Of a stretch of DNA of 64,000 nucleotides, positions 23,963 through 33,771 are shown piece after piece. Each line of letters opens with the position of its first letter. Within the stretch, counting starts at the first letter, position 1. The position numbers were made by a program, and so were the translations under genes. The stretch comes from Pedobacter sp. (lineage in GTDB: Bacteria; Bacteroidota; Bacteroidia; Sphingobacteriales; Sphingobacteriaceae): contig NZ_JAVHXT010000005.1 of NCBI RefSeq assembly GCF_031119335.1, forward strand, positions 186,001 through 250,000, read 5' to 3'. The notes beneath the pieces are model-generated. The model was not told the DNA's origin, did no database searches, and worked only from the letters and a program-made list of their open reading frames with translations.

Positions 23963-25037
23963 TTAGAACTCCATCAAATAAGCTTTTAAAAACTCGTTGA
24001 TTTCGCCATTTAAAACCGCATCAGGGTTTGATGTTTGATAATTGGTTCTGTGGTCTTTCACACGTCTATCATCTAACACATAACTTCTAATTTGCGAACC
24101 CCATTCAATCTTCATTTTACTACCTTCTATCGCCGCAGTAGCCTCCATACGTTTACGCATTTCAATTTCATACAACTGAGATTTCAATAAACGGATGGCA
24201 TTTTCCTTATTCTGCAATTGCGAACGCGACTCTTGGTTCTTAATAATAATACCCGATGGCTTGTGATACAAACGCACTGCAGTTTCTACCTTATTTACGT
24301 TCTGTCCGCCAGCACCGCCAGCTCTAAATGTCTCAAATTCTATGTCCGCAGGGTTAACATCAATCGTTATGGTATCATCTACTAAAGGATAAACATATAC
24401 CGACGCAAAAGAAGTATGTCTACGAGCGTTCGAATCGAATGGAGAAATACGCACTAAACGATGCACGCCATTTTCACCTTTCAAATATCCATAAGCAAAC
24501 TCACCAGTAATTTCCAAAGTCACGGTTTTTACGCCAGCAACCTCACCTTCTTGATAATCTTGCTCGCTCACTTTGTAGCCGTTTTTCTCAGCCCACATCA
24601 AATACATCCGCATCAACATACTTGCCCAATCGCAGCTTTCGGTACCACCAGCACCGGCCGTAATTTGAAGTACCGCATTCAGCTGATCTTCCTTGCTGTT
24701 CAGCATATTTTTCAACTCCAGCTCTTCAACTGCCTTTAAAGCCAACTGAAATTGCTCTTCTACTTCCTGTTCGCTAGCATCGCCACTTTGCTGAAAATCA
24801 TAAAGCACAGCCGTGTCTTCGTAAGCTGCATTAGCTTGCGCAAAACCTTCTGTCCATTTCTTTTTACTGCTTATTTGAGCTAAAATTTGCTCTGCTTTTT
24901 TAGGGTTGTCCCAAAAATTAGGGTCGAGGGTAATTTTTTCTTCCTCGCTTATTTGGTATAAAAGCTCATCGAGGTCAAAGATACCCCCTCAGAGACACTA
25001 ATCTATCTCTTAAATCCTGCAACTGTTCTTTAGTCAT
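23963..25037 (-). CDS. prfB: Peptide chain release factor 2, programmed +1 frameshift
   Basis: RF2 (about 357 residues after frameshifting) terminates translation at UGA/UAA. The short first frame starts at ATG 25037 and reaches an in-frame TGA at 24975-24977 after 20 codons. The classic signal AGGGGG-TAT-CTT-TGA-C precedes and includes it: a Shine-Dalgarno-like AGGGGG, slippery CTT, then the stop. A +1 slip enters the long frame that continues to 23963. The recognition tripeptide Ser-Pro-Phe ('[12 protein letters not shown]') and the catalytic GGQ loop ('[15 protein letters not shown]') are intact, so this is a normal gene and not a pseudogene. Confidence 0.97.
24974..24989 (-). promoter_or_regulatory. 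prfB programmed frameshift site
   Basis: AGGGGGTATCTTTGAC on the minus strand. The SD-like AGGGGG sits 3 bases before CTT-TGA, as in other RF2 genes. Low RF2 makes the ribosome pause on UGA and slip forward, giving autoregulation. Confidence 0.95.
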
Positions 25038-25714
25038 AACCACAAATATAGCAAAGTTGCGGTTAAATCATCGGCAAGCCTACTAACATAGGAGTTGGTT
25101 TCATAATTAATTTTAGAACAGCAAGAACATTGCTACTATTAACATCAGCCCCGCTGTACATTCCAACTCCTCCCCTCGTTACACTCGGGTTGCGGGGTTT
25201 CCATTGCCATCGGGTGTAGTTAACAAAATTTTGAGGCTTTTCTGACCGTCAGCTAAAGCAAACGGCAATGAATAGCTAGGTGCCGATATAGCGATAGCCA
25301 AATAATCATTTTGCCGAAAATTCATTGAAGCCTGGCGTTAGATAATATAAGCTCAAAACCATTTCCGAAAAATAGAAATCCAGCTACCGCAAACTATAAC
25401 GTCCAGTAAGAATATCACCATCCAAATTTATTGCCGTCAGGCTTTAGCCGACGGAAATAGCAATTCAGTTGTGGACTTTAGCCGCATTTAAAAGAGGTAA
25501 CCAAAACCAACATCAGCTAGCCCGCTAATGTAAAATTTTGTTAAACTTTAGCTACAATTCCCCGTCCTTAAGCAATAAACCATATATTTAGCTTTTTGCC
25601 GTCATTGCGAGGCACGAAGCAATCCTAAAGTGTATATATGCCTTTATTAAGTTTGAAAGATTGCTTCGTACCTCGCAATCACGTTGTAAGTTTGTACCAG
25701 CAAATTGTGATTAA
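25038..25714. other. Long gene-free region with dispersed repeats
   Basis: About 680 bases without a convincing ORF. It holds several repeat fragments (for example GCCGTCAGGCTTTAGCCGACGG near 25433-25454) and the large inverted repeat listed separately. It includes the promoters of prfB (TATATTTG on the minus strand at 25043-25050) and of the next gene. No RNA gene was recognised. Confidence 0.6.
25600..25683. repeat. Large inverted repeat, CGTCATTGCGAGG type
   Basis: 25-base arms 25600-25624 and 25659-25683 match with two mismatches and enclose 34 bases of AT-rich loop. The words CGTCATTGCGAGG and AAGCAATC recur at 13243-13351 and near 43282, so it is a dispersed family. Confidence 0.85.
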
Positions 25715-28432
25715 ATGAAATTTACGAAGATACTATTACTCCTATTTTTTTGCTTTGGCTTTACATCGGCCTATGCCCAACAAGATACTGTTACGTTAAA
25801 TAATATCATTACTAAAACCAAGCGTCTTTCCGAAGAGCAGCCGTTAGAAAAAGTTTACCTCCATTTCGACAAGCCCTATTACGCTGTTGCCGATACTGCA
25901 TGGTTTAAAGCTTATGTAACTACACAAAACAATATCCCATCGCCATTAAGTAAAATTGTTTACGTAGAGATGTACAATTCGGTAGACTCGCTGGTGCAAA
26001 CGGTGAAACTTCCTGTAAAAAACAGTGTAGCGTATGGACATATCCCATTGCCCATGAATACCTACAAACAAGGCAATTATTACGTTAGAGCCTATACTTT
26101 ATGGATGTTAAACTTCGATCCAGATTACTTCTTTTCAAAAAACGTGCTCATTGGAGAAGCTATAGACAAGCAACTCATTACAAATGCCAATCTAACAAAC
26201 GCAAGCGCAGACAAGTCCATCAAAACCACAGCACGAATTCAATTTAAAGACATCAACAAAAAGCCATTAGCTAATAAAACCGTAAATTGGAGGGTATTTC
26301 ACAACTACGATGTTTTTGCTAGAGGTCGCGGAACTACCGATGCCAATGGCTACCTCACCGTGGTGGTAACCAGCAAAGCAGGAGATCCAATCAAAAAAGG
26401 AACTTTAGTTGCCGATGTAAGCATAGCCGATAAGGAATTGGCCAGTGCAAGTTTCAACATTAGGCAAAACGACAACGGCATAGACTTTCAGTTATTTCCA
26501 GAAGGAGGAGAATTAATTCTAGGTATCCCTAACCAAATTGGTTTTAAAGCCGTAAAACCAAACGGACTTGGGGCCGATATTAAGGGAAGCATTGTAGATG
26601 ATCAAAATGCTGAGATTGCGACATTCAGTTCTTCTTTTTCGGGCATTGGCAGCGTCTTTCTTTCTCCAGAAGTAGGAAAAAACTACAAAGCAAAATATAC
26701 CGCTGGCGGCATCACTACTACTATAGATTTGCCGAAAGCTAAAGACGGCATTACGCTGCAGGCAAGTAATCCCACAGCTACAGATTTTATCAACCTACGT
26801 ATCTTAGCCAGCACTTCTTTTTTCGAAGCAAACAAAGAAAAACCTTTCTATTTAGTAGGACAAAGTGGTAATTCTATCGCTTACGGCGCACAGCTAAATC
26901 TTAAAAACCAGGTAATTACCGCTAAAATCCCGAAAGAGAATTTCCCATCTGGTGTAGCGCAGCTTACCTTATTTAATGAAAACAGCGAACCAATTAGCGA
27001 ACGTTTAGTGTTCGTACTGCACAAAGATGCCATGAATTTAGCTTTAAAGGCAGATTTACCTACTTACAAACCTCGCCAAAAAGTAAAACTCACCTTAGAT
27101 GCGAAAAGTAAAGGTGCACCAATAGTAGGAGATTTCTCGGTAACGGTTACCGACGAAACTAAAGTTCCTGTTGATGAAAACAGCGAAACCACCATTTTGA
27201 GTTCCTTATTACTTACTTCAGATCTAAAAGGCTACATCGAAAAACCAAACTATTATTTCAACAAAACCGATGAGAAAAAATTGTTGGATTTAGATCGTTT
27301 GATGTTAACCCAAGGTTATAGAAGATTTGCGTACAAAGAAATTCTAGCTGGCCGCTATCCAAAAATATTCTTACTCCCAGAGCAAGGTATCAGCATTTCT
27401 GGAACGTTAAGAGATTTAACCGGAATGCCAATTAGAAAAGGCGTAATGAGAATGATGGTAACAGGCAAACCTATCTCAAAAGAAATTACGACAAGCAATG
27501 TGGGTGTATTTAGTTTTAAAGATTTGGTATTTCCTGATTCTGCACAGGTAGTTATCACAGCCCGCTCTAACCCTAACTATAATAACCTAATGATTATGTT
27601 AGACGGTACGCCAAGCGCAGGAAGAGGAACTAATTTACATGCCGCAGATGAAGTAGAAAATATCGACACAGCGATGTCTTCTTACTTAAGCAACAGTCAA
27701 AGGCAATACCGTTTTATGCGAACCTTAAAAACAGTTGAAATTAAAGGTGCTGCGCCGAAAAGGCCGAGCCATTCAGATCATCCAGCACTATCAGGTTTAA
27801 GCCAAATTCCAGATAGGTTTATAGATGGCGCACAACTGAGCGGATGTAACCTACTGTTAGAATGTTTAAGAGTACAAATGCCAAGCTTAACCTTCGATTT
27901 TAATGAGCAGAAATTTTACATCACCAGAGATTATAACCAAGGCGGACGAACTCCCGCAGCTATATTCTTAAACGGTATGTTTGTAGATGCCAATGCTATT
28001 AACACCATTGCAACGACGGATGTAGAATCTATCGAGATTTTCTTGAATGACCCGCTTGGAACGGTTGACAGGATGCACAACACCCGTGGGGTAATTGTCA
28101 TCAACTCTAAAAAAATCCCGAAAGGTGAGAAGATTTCTAAGCAAGATTTCTTGGATATGATTCCTAAAAAATATGAAGTAAAATACTCGCCAATGGGCTA
28201 TAGCAAGGAAAGGGAATTTTATTCGCCTAAATATGCGCCAAACGCTCCGGTTACTAGCAACGATTTAAGAACTACCATTTACTGGAACCCTAAATTAGTT
28301 ACTGACGAAAAAGGAAATATCAGTTTTGAGTTTAATAATGCTGACGGCAAAGGAAACTACAAAGCTGTGGTAGAAGGTATAGATAAAGATGGTAATGTGG
28401 GAAGAACGGTGTTGAGGTATACGGTGAAGTAA
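25715..28432 (+). CDS. Exported MG2-like / TonB-plug-like protein, 905 aa
   Basis: A large envelope protein with a signal peptide (LLLLFFCFGFTSAYAQ). The N-terminal part ('EKVYLHFDKPYYAVADTAWFKAYV') is the macroglobulin-like MG2 domain seen in a common Bacteroidota family, followed by repeated beta-sandwich segments. A carboxypeptidase-regulatory-like segment ('GISISGTLRDLTGMPIRKG') precedes a plug-like region ('AAIFLNGMFVDANAINTIATTDVESIEIF') with no beta barrel after it. The C-terminus 'TIYWNPKLVTDEKGNISFEFNNAD' is also family-typical. Function is unknown; it is probably a periplasmic or surface protein that cooperates with TonB systems. Followed by its own terminator. Confidence 0.82.
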   Translation: MKFTKILLLLFFCFGFTSAYAQQDTVTLNNIITKTKRLSEEQPLEKVYLHFDKPYYAVADTAWFKAYVTTQNNIPSPLSKIVYVEMYNSVDSLVQTVKLPVKNSVAYGHIPLPMNTYKQGNYYVRAYTLWMLNFDPDYFFSKNVLIGEAIDKQLITNANLTNASADKSIKTTARIQFKDINKKPLANKTVNWRVFHNYDVFARGRGTTDANGYLTVVVTSKAGDPIKKGTLVADVSIADKELASASFNIRQNDNGIDFQLFPEGGELILGIPNQIGFKAVKPNGLGADIKGSIVDDQNAEIATFSSSFSGIGSVFLSPEVGKNYKAKYTAGGITTTIDLPKAKDGITLQASNPTATDFINLRILASTSFFEANKEKPFYLVGQSGNSIAYGAQLNLKNQVITAKIPKENFPSGVAQLTLFNENSEPISERLVFVLHKDAMNLALKADLPTYKPRQKVKLTLDAKSKGAPIVGDFSVTVTDETKVPVDENSETTILSSLLLTSDLKGYIEKPNYYFNKTDEKKLLDLDRLMLTQGYRRFAYKEILAGRYPKIFLLPEQGISISGTLRDLTGMPIRKGVMRMMVTGKPISKEITTSNVGVFSFKDLVFPDSAQVVITARSNPNYNNLMIMLDGTPSAGRGTNLHAADEVENIDTAMSSYLSNSQRQYRFMRTLKTVEIKGAAPKRPSHSDHPALSGLSQIPDRFIDGAQLSGCNLLLECLRVQMPSLTFDFNEQKFYITRDYNQGGRTPAAIFLNGMFVDANAINTIATTDVESIEIFLNDPLGTVDRMHNTRGVIVINSKKIPKGEKISKQDFLDMIPKKYEVKYSPMGYSKEREFYSPKYAPNAPVTSNDLRTTIYWNPKLVTDEKGNISFEFNNADGKGNYKAVVEGIDKDGNVGRTVLRYTVK

Positions 28433-28452
28433 CACAAATGGAATTAAATAAA

Positions 28453-28483
28453 AAAAGGAAATGCTATTGTATTTCCTTTTTTT
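28453..28483 (+). terminator. Terminator after the 905-aa gene
   Basis: AAAAGGAAAT / ATTTCCTTTT arms with a 9-base loop, then a T run reaching 28483. It starts about 20 bases after the stop. Confidence 0.85.
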
Positions 28484-28491
28484 ATGGTTTG

Positions 28492-28566
28492 ACGTCAAGG
28501 GCGGATTCGAACCGCCGTAAAGGGTTTTGCAGACCCACACCTAACCACTCGGCCACATGACTGTAA
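28492..28566 (-). tRNA. tRNA-Cys (GCA)
   Basis: On the minus strand TGGCCGAGTGGTTAGG (D arm), GGGTCTGCAAAACCC (anticodon GCA) and GGCGGTTCGAATCCGCC (perfect T arm) appear in order with normal spacing. U73 fits cysteine identity. The acceptor stem is weak: AGTCATG against CTTGACG leaves the 1-72 and 6-67 positions unpaired. No CCA is encoded. Confidence 0.8.
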
Positions 28567-28628
28567 TGCTTAAAATAAACCGAGATGCAAATTGCACCCC
28601 GGTTTTAGGTTTAGTTAGTTAATAAGCG

Positions 28629-28704
28629 TAGTGGCCTAGCAATGGATTCGAACCATCATCAGAAGTTTATGAGACTTCCACCTCCCTGTCGGTCAACTGG
28701 CCAT
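28629..28704 (-). tRNA. tRNA-like sequence with CAT anticodon, degenerate
   Basis: On the minus strand GAAGT-CTCATAA-ACTTC forms a perfect anticodon arm with CAT, and GATGG-TTCGAAT-CCATT a T arm with one wobble. The outer TGGCC / GGCCA bases pair, but the inner acceptor and the D stem fit poorly. It may be a divergent elongator tRNA-Met/Ile2 or a decaying copy. Ends are approximate. Confidence 0.5.
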
Positions 28705-28709
28705 ATATT

Positions 28710-28871
28710 TTAAACTGTTCTCAACTTCAAAAAATCTTGAAGCGCTTCTTGCTCTTCCTTTGCCTTCCTTAACTGGTCTTCCTCTGGGAAAAACTTTTCT
28801 TCATCATTCATAAATGGATTGCTATATATCGGATATTCTGCAATTGCTGGAAACTCTAGATAAATCGACAT
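28710..28871 (-). CDS. Possible small acidic protein, 53 aa
   Basis: An ORF of 53 codons that begins MSIYLEFPAIAEYPIYSNPF and continues with a highly charged helix (EEKFFPEEDQLRKAKEEQEA). It is on the same strand as the two tRNA sequences and ends just before the CAT one. I recognise no family. The sharp switch from a hydrophobic-aromatic half to a helical charged half looks protein-like, but length alone cannot prove coding. No strong ribosome-binding site is seen, which is normal in this phylum. Confidence 0.4.
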   Translation of the reverse strand: MSIYLEFPAIAEYPIYSNPFMNDEEKFFPEEDQLRKAKEEQEALQDFLKLRTV

Positions 28872-28934
28872 AACCAAATAAATAAGGGCAAAGCCAGTAA
28901 ACGTTAAAACTTAAATCAAATGTAGACAAAAAAT

Positions 28935-28961
28935 AAAAGACTACCAAATTAGTAGTCTTTT
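28935..28961 (-). terminator. Terminator after the small lipoprotein gene
   Basis: AAAAGACTAC / GTAGTCTTTT, perfect 10-bp stem with a 7-base loop, then ATTTTTTG on the minus strand. It follows the stop at 28985 by 24 bases. Confidence 0.88.
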
Positions 28962-28984
28962 ATTTTCATTTATTTTTAAAAACT

Positions 28985-29344
28985 TTACCGGAGTGCCTCT
29001 TTCACACTAGCGGCCATCCCATCAAAATACTTAAGCCCATTCATATTGTTTTTCTCCAACAGCATTTCTATTTCTAATTTGCCAGGATTGTACCGCAGAT
29101 AGAAAACTGTACCGTTTGCCAAGGTAATTTCTTTGCCATCACTTACCGATTTTGTCAGCAACAAGCTATCCTCACGCTGAAAGGCATTCTTTAACATTTG
29201 CATTACCTTATCGTCTTTCCTTTTTGGATATGCTGCTATCAATTCGTAGCGTTCTTTAGTTTTGTTCACCTTTATTGAGGTTCCACTTTTATTGCAAGCC
29301 ATTATTAGAACAGCTAGTGCAATGAATAACAATATCTTTTTCAT
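28985..29344 (-). CDS. Small lipoprotein of unknown function
   Basis: A 119-residue protein with a lipoprotein signal (MKKILLFIALAVLIMACNK; lipobox Ile-Met-Ala-Cys). The mature part is hydrophilic with 'KERYELIAAYPKRKDDKVMQMLKNAF' and 'TVFYLRYNPGKLEIEMLLEKN'. I recognise no family. It lies 48 bases downstream of the outer-membrane beta-barrel gene on the same strand and is followed by a strong terminator, so the two probably form an operon; it might be an accessory lipoprotein of that barrel. Confidence 0.8.
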   Translation of the reverse strand: MKKILLFIALAVLIMACNKSGTSIKVNKTKERYELIAAYPKRKDDKVMQMLKNAFQREDSLLLTKSVSDGKEITLANGTVFYLRYNPGKLEIEMLLEKNNMNGLKYFDGMAASVKEALR

Positions 29345-29392
29345 CTGAATATGATTTACTTTTCTTTCATTTATGCATTATTGAGTTGATAA

Positions 29393-31846
29393 CTAATTCC
29401 CTCCAGTTCTTCCCTTAATATCGTCAATTGCTGTTTTTCGGTTTCTGGCAGATTTCACTTGCTGGTTACCAAAAGCGTAATTTACACTTAGCGAAGCCCG
29501 TCTGTTTACGTAGTAATTCTTAATGTACATATCTACATTTTGATACTTCATTTGTCCTTCCCAATAATTGGTAGAAAGCACATCGTCTACTGCCAAACGT
29601 AGTTTAAGCTTATTCTGCATCAACGTTTTTTGCACTCCAAAATTCAGGGCATATTGGGCAATGGTAGTTTCTTCTACCCCACGTATTCTTGGAGAATCGT
29701 ACCAAAAACTAACTTCGGCTCTGAAGGTTTTAGAGAAAGCAATAGACTGGGAAGTATTAAAGTTGAAAGAAACCTTCGATCTTTCATAAGCTGCACCAAC
29801 CAATGTACCGTCTTGATATTCTTGGTAAACTGCAGAGAAATTATTTTGCATGCTCCAAATCTTGTTGATCTTTAGAGGCACATATAAATTGGCGTTGTAC
29901 AAATTGGCTTTACCAAAGTTCTGGCGCTGCACTTCTATCTGCTTGGTAGCATCGTTTTGGCGACTAACTTGCGTAATCATCCCTCTAACGTTGGAATAAT
30001 TTAAGGATAAAGAGATTTCTTTGAAACTATAGCCTACTTCGAAATTATCTGTAAACTGTGCATTTAAATATGGGTTACCGCTATCAATTGTATAAGGATC
30101 TAAATACTGTACAAAAGGATTGAGTTGTTGGTAGCTAGGCCTATCTATTCTACGGCTATAAGAATAATTTAGGCTATTGCTTTTGTTTAGCTCCTGTTTG
30201 ATAAAAACCGATGGAAACAAGGAAACATAATCTCTGTTTACCACTTTATTGCTTGTTACCGAATTGCCTTTGCTATTCGTATGTTCTGCCCTTAAACCCA
30301 ACTGCACTTGCCATTTCTTCCAATTTTGGGAAAGGTTGGCATAGGCCGCGTTGATGTTTTCTTTGTAGATGAATAGGTTAGATCTACCCAGAACATCAGT
30401 CCACTGCCCGTTACTCAACTGCTCTGAGATAAAATCGTTATTGGTATTCACAATACTGCTTTTCAATCCCGATTCGAATTTCAAAGTTTTAGAAAATGGC
30501 CAAGAAAAATCGGTCTTCGCGGCAAACACATTTATTCTCGCATCCACAATGTTTCTTAAGTTAGAGCTATTGGTCTGTACTTGCGATGCATTCAAATAAA
30601 GTGCGTCGAAACTATCATTTCTATCCATACCATAACCTGCATAATCCAGATCGAAGGTAATATTGGCATCTTGCTTTGCTAAATCGTGCTTAATGTTAAA
30701 GTTAGAAGTTAGGCTATTGAACTTAGCTTTGTTTCCATTAATTTGGTTGATGAAACTCAAAGTCTGCGCACTTTGCTGATATTCGTTGATATTGGCATTA
30801 CTTATTCCAGTCTGCTGATTATCAATAGTTGCAATATCTAAAATGATACCAACTACTGTCTTTTTAGAAGCATAATAATCGGCACCAATTTTTCCTGAAT
30901 AGCCAGTGCCTTTTTGGTTGCGGTTAAAAGCTTGATCGAATTTTGTAATTGAATTTCCAATGTTGGCAGTTCTATCTAACAAGGTTTGATTGTAGCCCGT
31001 ACGTGCGTTAAAACCAGCATTTCCGAAAATATTCCATTTATCCACTCTGTGGTTTAGATTTAAATTTCCGCTATGGCGATACAAATCTGAAGGGCCATTT
31101 TTAGCACTTCCTAAACCTGTATTTACAGATAAAGTACCATTGGTGCCAAAAGTTTTATTTCTCTTTAGCTTGATGTTGATGATACCCGCATTTCCGGCCG
31201 CATCATATTTAGAAGATGGGTTGGTAATCAGCTCGATGGTGGCCACTTGGTCGCTCGTCATATTGCTCAATACCGTGGTGATATCAGCTCCAGAAAGAAA
31301 ATTCTGCTTTCCATCTACCATAATGGTGATACCAGCTTTGTTGTTCAGTTTAATCTGTTCGGTTTGTCTATCGATAGTTACACCGGGCGCTTTTTCCAAT
31401 AACTCTAAAACACTGTTACCAGTAGCGGTTACGTTATTTTCTACGTTAAGTACGGTTTTATCCGCCTTGCGCTCTACAAATGGCTTTTGGCCAACAACAC
31501 TCACTTCTTTCAGTTGCTTACTAGTGCTTTGTAGCTTAACCGCTGGCAACTGCAAGTCGTTACCTGTATAGCTAATTTTAGGCGAACTGTAGTTTTGGTA
31601 ACCCACCATCTTCACCCTAATTTGATACTGCCCTTCGTCTACTTGCTGAAATTGGTAAACACCATCCATATTGGCGGCAGTCTCTTTCACTTTCATAGTA
31701 TCCACCAGGTTAATCAATCTTACCAAGCTGTAAGGCACTGCCTCATTATTTTCTGCGACAACTTTACCGCTTATGTTTCCTTTTTTTTGGGCAAAGGATG
31801 TCCCCCACGCCAAAAGGCATGTCATTATAAGTAATAATTTTTTCAT
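29393..31846 (-). CDS. Outer membrane beta-barrel protein, TonB-receptor-like
   Basis: An 817-residue outer-membrane protein. Signal peptide MKKLLLIMTCLLAWGTSFAQ, then a carboxypeptidase-regulatory-like domain ('KGNISGKVVAENNEAVPYSLV'), a plug domain ('VENNVTATGNSVLELLEKAPGV', 'ITNPSSKYDAAGNAGIINIK'), and a long barrel ending '...SLSVNYAFGNQQ'. It belongs to the family with an 'outer membrane beta-barrel family' C-terminus (OMP_b-brl_3), related to TonB-dependent receptors. The ligand is unknown. No SusD partner or anti-sigma gene is adjacent, which argues against a glycan-uptake locus. Confidence 0.9.
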   Translation of the reverse strand: MKKLLLIMTCLLAWGTSFAQKKGNISGKVVAENNEAVPYSLVRLINLVDTMKVKETAANMDGVYQFQQVDEGQYQIRVKMVGYQNYSSPKISYTGNDLQLPAVKLQSTSKQLKEVSVVGQKPFVERKADKTVLNVENNVTATGNSVLELLEKAPGVTIDRQTEQIKLNNKAGITIMVDGKQNFLSGADITTVLSNMTSDQVATIELITNPSSKYDAAGNAGIINIKLKRNKTFGTNGTLSVNTGLGSAKNGPSDLYRHSGNLNLNHRVDKWNIFGNAGFNARTGYNQTLLDRTANIGNSITKFDQAFNRNQKGTGYSGKIGADYYASKKTVVGIILDIATIDNQQTGISNANINEYQQSAQTLSFINQINGNKAKFNSLTSNFNIKHDLAKQDANITFDLDYAGYGMDRNDSFDALYLNASQVQTNSSNLRNIVDARINVFAAKTDFSWPFSKTLKFESGLKSSIVNTNNDFISEQLSNGQWTDVLGRSNLFIYKENINAAYANLSQNWKKWQVQLGLRAEHTNSKGNSVTSNKVVNRDYVSLFPSVFIKQELNKSNSLNYSYSRRIDRPSYQQLNPFVQYLDPYTIDSGNPYLNAQFTDNFEVGYSFKEISLSLNYSNVRGMITQVSRQNDATKQIEVQRQNFGKANLYNANLYVPLKINKIWSMQNNFSAVYQEYQDGTLVGAAYERSKVSFNFNTSQSIAFSKTFRAEVSFWYDSPRIRGVEETTIAQYALNFGVQKTLMQNKLKLRLAVDDVLSTNYWEGQMKYQNVDMYIKNYYVNRRASLSVNYAFGNQQVKSARNRKTAIDDIKGRTGGN

Positions 31847-32122
31847 CTGTTTATTTTCTTAATGAAATGAAGCGGTAATGATTAGCATAGAATTTTTATC
31901 AGATCACTATCGTTCATTGTAGTTTGTTTTTTTACTGTGACTTAGAATTTGGCAATCAGGTTACACGCTAAACTAAATTGTTTATTATTGAGGTTTAATT
32001 TTTAGGCAAGGGCATAGCCATCCCCCTTTGGGGCTTAAAAATTTTAATAGGAATTATGGATTATTTAGTGGAAGTATCAGCAATTCATCATCTAGCAATC
32101 GCTGATACTTCATACTTAAGTT

Positions 32123-33733
32123 TTACTCTGTCTTTTTAGGATTTTCGATATCGTATCTACATTTCAAACCTTCTTCGGTCATGATTGATTCGCGGTAAGG
32201 TCCATCTTCAAATCTTCTATCTTCACGGCAGTTGTAATACTGATAAAAGCTCCAATACCTATGGCAGTTTTCATTAATCAAAACACGGGATCCCACAGGT
32301 ATCCTTAAAGCTAAATGCACCCTTTGACCACGCCAAGCACCATTTTCTTTAAATTTAATACTCGGACTAAATACTAACGAAGAATCCTTCTGAACAAAAT
32401 TGTATTCTATATTTTGTGCATTTTTCAAAGCGGTTTGGAAATTTTTGCCTTGCGATTCGTAAGTAGCACTAATTGACGCTTTACCATCGTGGCTTTTCTC
32501 AATTTCAAAGCTTACATTTCTAGGATTTCCAAAAGGACCTTCATTATAATTATCCACAATTACCCTATTTCCAATATTCATTTCCTGTAGATGATATTTA
32601 ATGCTGTCTTGCCTGTTAAAAACCATACTTTTATCTACATCAATCACATAAGTTTGATATTGCTTTAACTCAGTTTGTTGCACTAATTCGGCCTCTTCCT
32701 TAAACTCGCCCATAATTTTTGCTGTATAATAGCCCGATGTTCCTGCACCAACCAACCAAACAATCAATAAGCCAAACCAAACGTATTTACTAATTTCAAT
32801 TCTATTGTTAACCACCTTTAAGGCAAATAGAACTAATGCCAAAATGGGGATGAAAAAGGTAAGGAAAGCATGAAAAATCAAACCATCTCTAAACGAGGTA
32901 TTAATTACGTTCAGCGGAAAGTTCTGATAAGTGCTATCGTCCCAGAAACCCACCAACATTCCAAGACATACAATTAGCGCAATCATCATTCCGAAGCCAA
33001 AAACAATAAAACAAATGGCCATTGTCTTTCCAAAAAATCTAAATATTGACCTTATTAAACGACCAAACATTTTCAATGCTTCGGCTATAAAGTTTCCAGA
33101 TTTCTTAACCGCTGGACCTAAGGTATCATTTGCCGATTTCATATTTGCCTTAAAAGCTGCCAACTCTTCTTCAAAACTCTTGTTGTAGCCATAAAGATTA
33201 GTCGCTTCGCCTTTCATTTCCATACGTTCCGATCTGCTCGATGCCCTTGGAATAGCTACCCATAAAATCAGATAAACTAAAATGCTGGTTCCCGCCAAGA
33301 AAGTAAGTAGGAAAAAAGCTAGGCGCAACCAACGTGCTTCCACATTTAAATAGTGCCCCAAACCAGCGCAAACACCTGCAATTACACCTTCGTCTGTATC
33401 GCGGTATAATTTCTTAACACCGTTGTAATTAGCGTAGAAGTTTTCCGTTCTTATTTCTTCTTCCTCATCGTTTAAAAAATCTTGTACACTACCCATTTGG
33501 GCAATTACGCTTCGCACATCGGCAACATCAATCACCTGTTTTTGTCCCTTTTGTAAAATCTCCGCAAACATCTCGGCAATACGGTTTTCAATGTCCTTTA
33601 CAATCTCAAAATCATCTGCAGTTTTTGCAAAATGTTGTTTAATCTCGTTTAAATAAACCATCAGTATTTCGTAAGCTTCTTCCTCAATGTGGATGATAGA
33701 GTTGCCTATGTTAATGATAATCGTCTTATTCAT
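32123..33733 (-). CDS. PspC-domain membrane protein
   Basis: A 536-residue protein. Residues 1-105 form a helical cytosolic domain ('HIEEEAYEILMVYLNEIKQHF'), followed by a PspC domain ('KKLYRDTDEGVIAGVCAGLGHYLNVEARWLRL') with its membrane helix 'FFLLTFLAGTSILVYLILWVAIPRA'. Further transmembrane segments and a C-terminal extracytoplasmic part come next. PspC domains take part in envelope stress sensing. The ATG at 33733 is preferred over the GTG at 33766. It lies 38 bases downstream of a PadR regulator, the usual pairing in Bacteroidota, and is probably controlled by it. Confidence 0.9.
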   Translation of the reverse strand: MNKTIIINIGNSIIHIEEEAYEILMVYLNEIKQHFAKTADDFEIVKDIENRIAEMFAEILQKGQKQVIDVADVRSVIAQMGSVQDFLNDEEEEIRTENFYANYNGVKKLYRDTDEGVIAGVCAGLGHYLNVEARWLRLAFFLLTFLAGTSILVYLILWVAIPRASSRSERMEMKGEATNLYGYNKSFEEELAAFKANMKSANDTLGPAVKKSGNFIAEALKMFGRLIRSIFRFFGKTMAICFIVFGFGMMIALIVCLGMLVGFWDDSTYQNFPLNVINTSFRDGLIFHAFLTFFIPILALVLFALKVVNNRIEISKYVWFGLLIVWLVGAGTSGYYTAKIMGEFKEEAELVQQTELKQYQTYVIDVDKSMVFNRQDSIKYHLQEMNIGNRVIVDNYNEGPFGNPRNVSFEIEKSHDGKASISATYESQGKNFQTALKNAQNIEYNFVQKDSSLVFSPSIKFKENGAWRGQRVHLALRIPVGSRVLINENCHRYWSFYQYYNCREDRRFEDGPYRESIMTEEGLKCRYDIENPKKTE

Positions 33734-33771
33734 GTCAGTATTTTTATCAGCAGCCACAGCTGCCACGTTAA

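Noticed and set aside
24975..25037. prfB as a broken gene with an early stop
   Set aside because: AGGGGG and CTT-TGA-C are the standard RF2 frameshift signal, and the second frame is complete with GGQ and SPF motifs.
25038..25714. Hidden RNA gene in the long gap before the 905-aa gene
   Set aside because: Only dispersed repeat fragments and promoter boxes were recognised; no tRNA, tmRNA, 6S or RNase P pattern.
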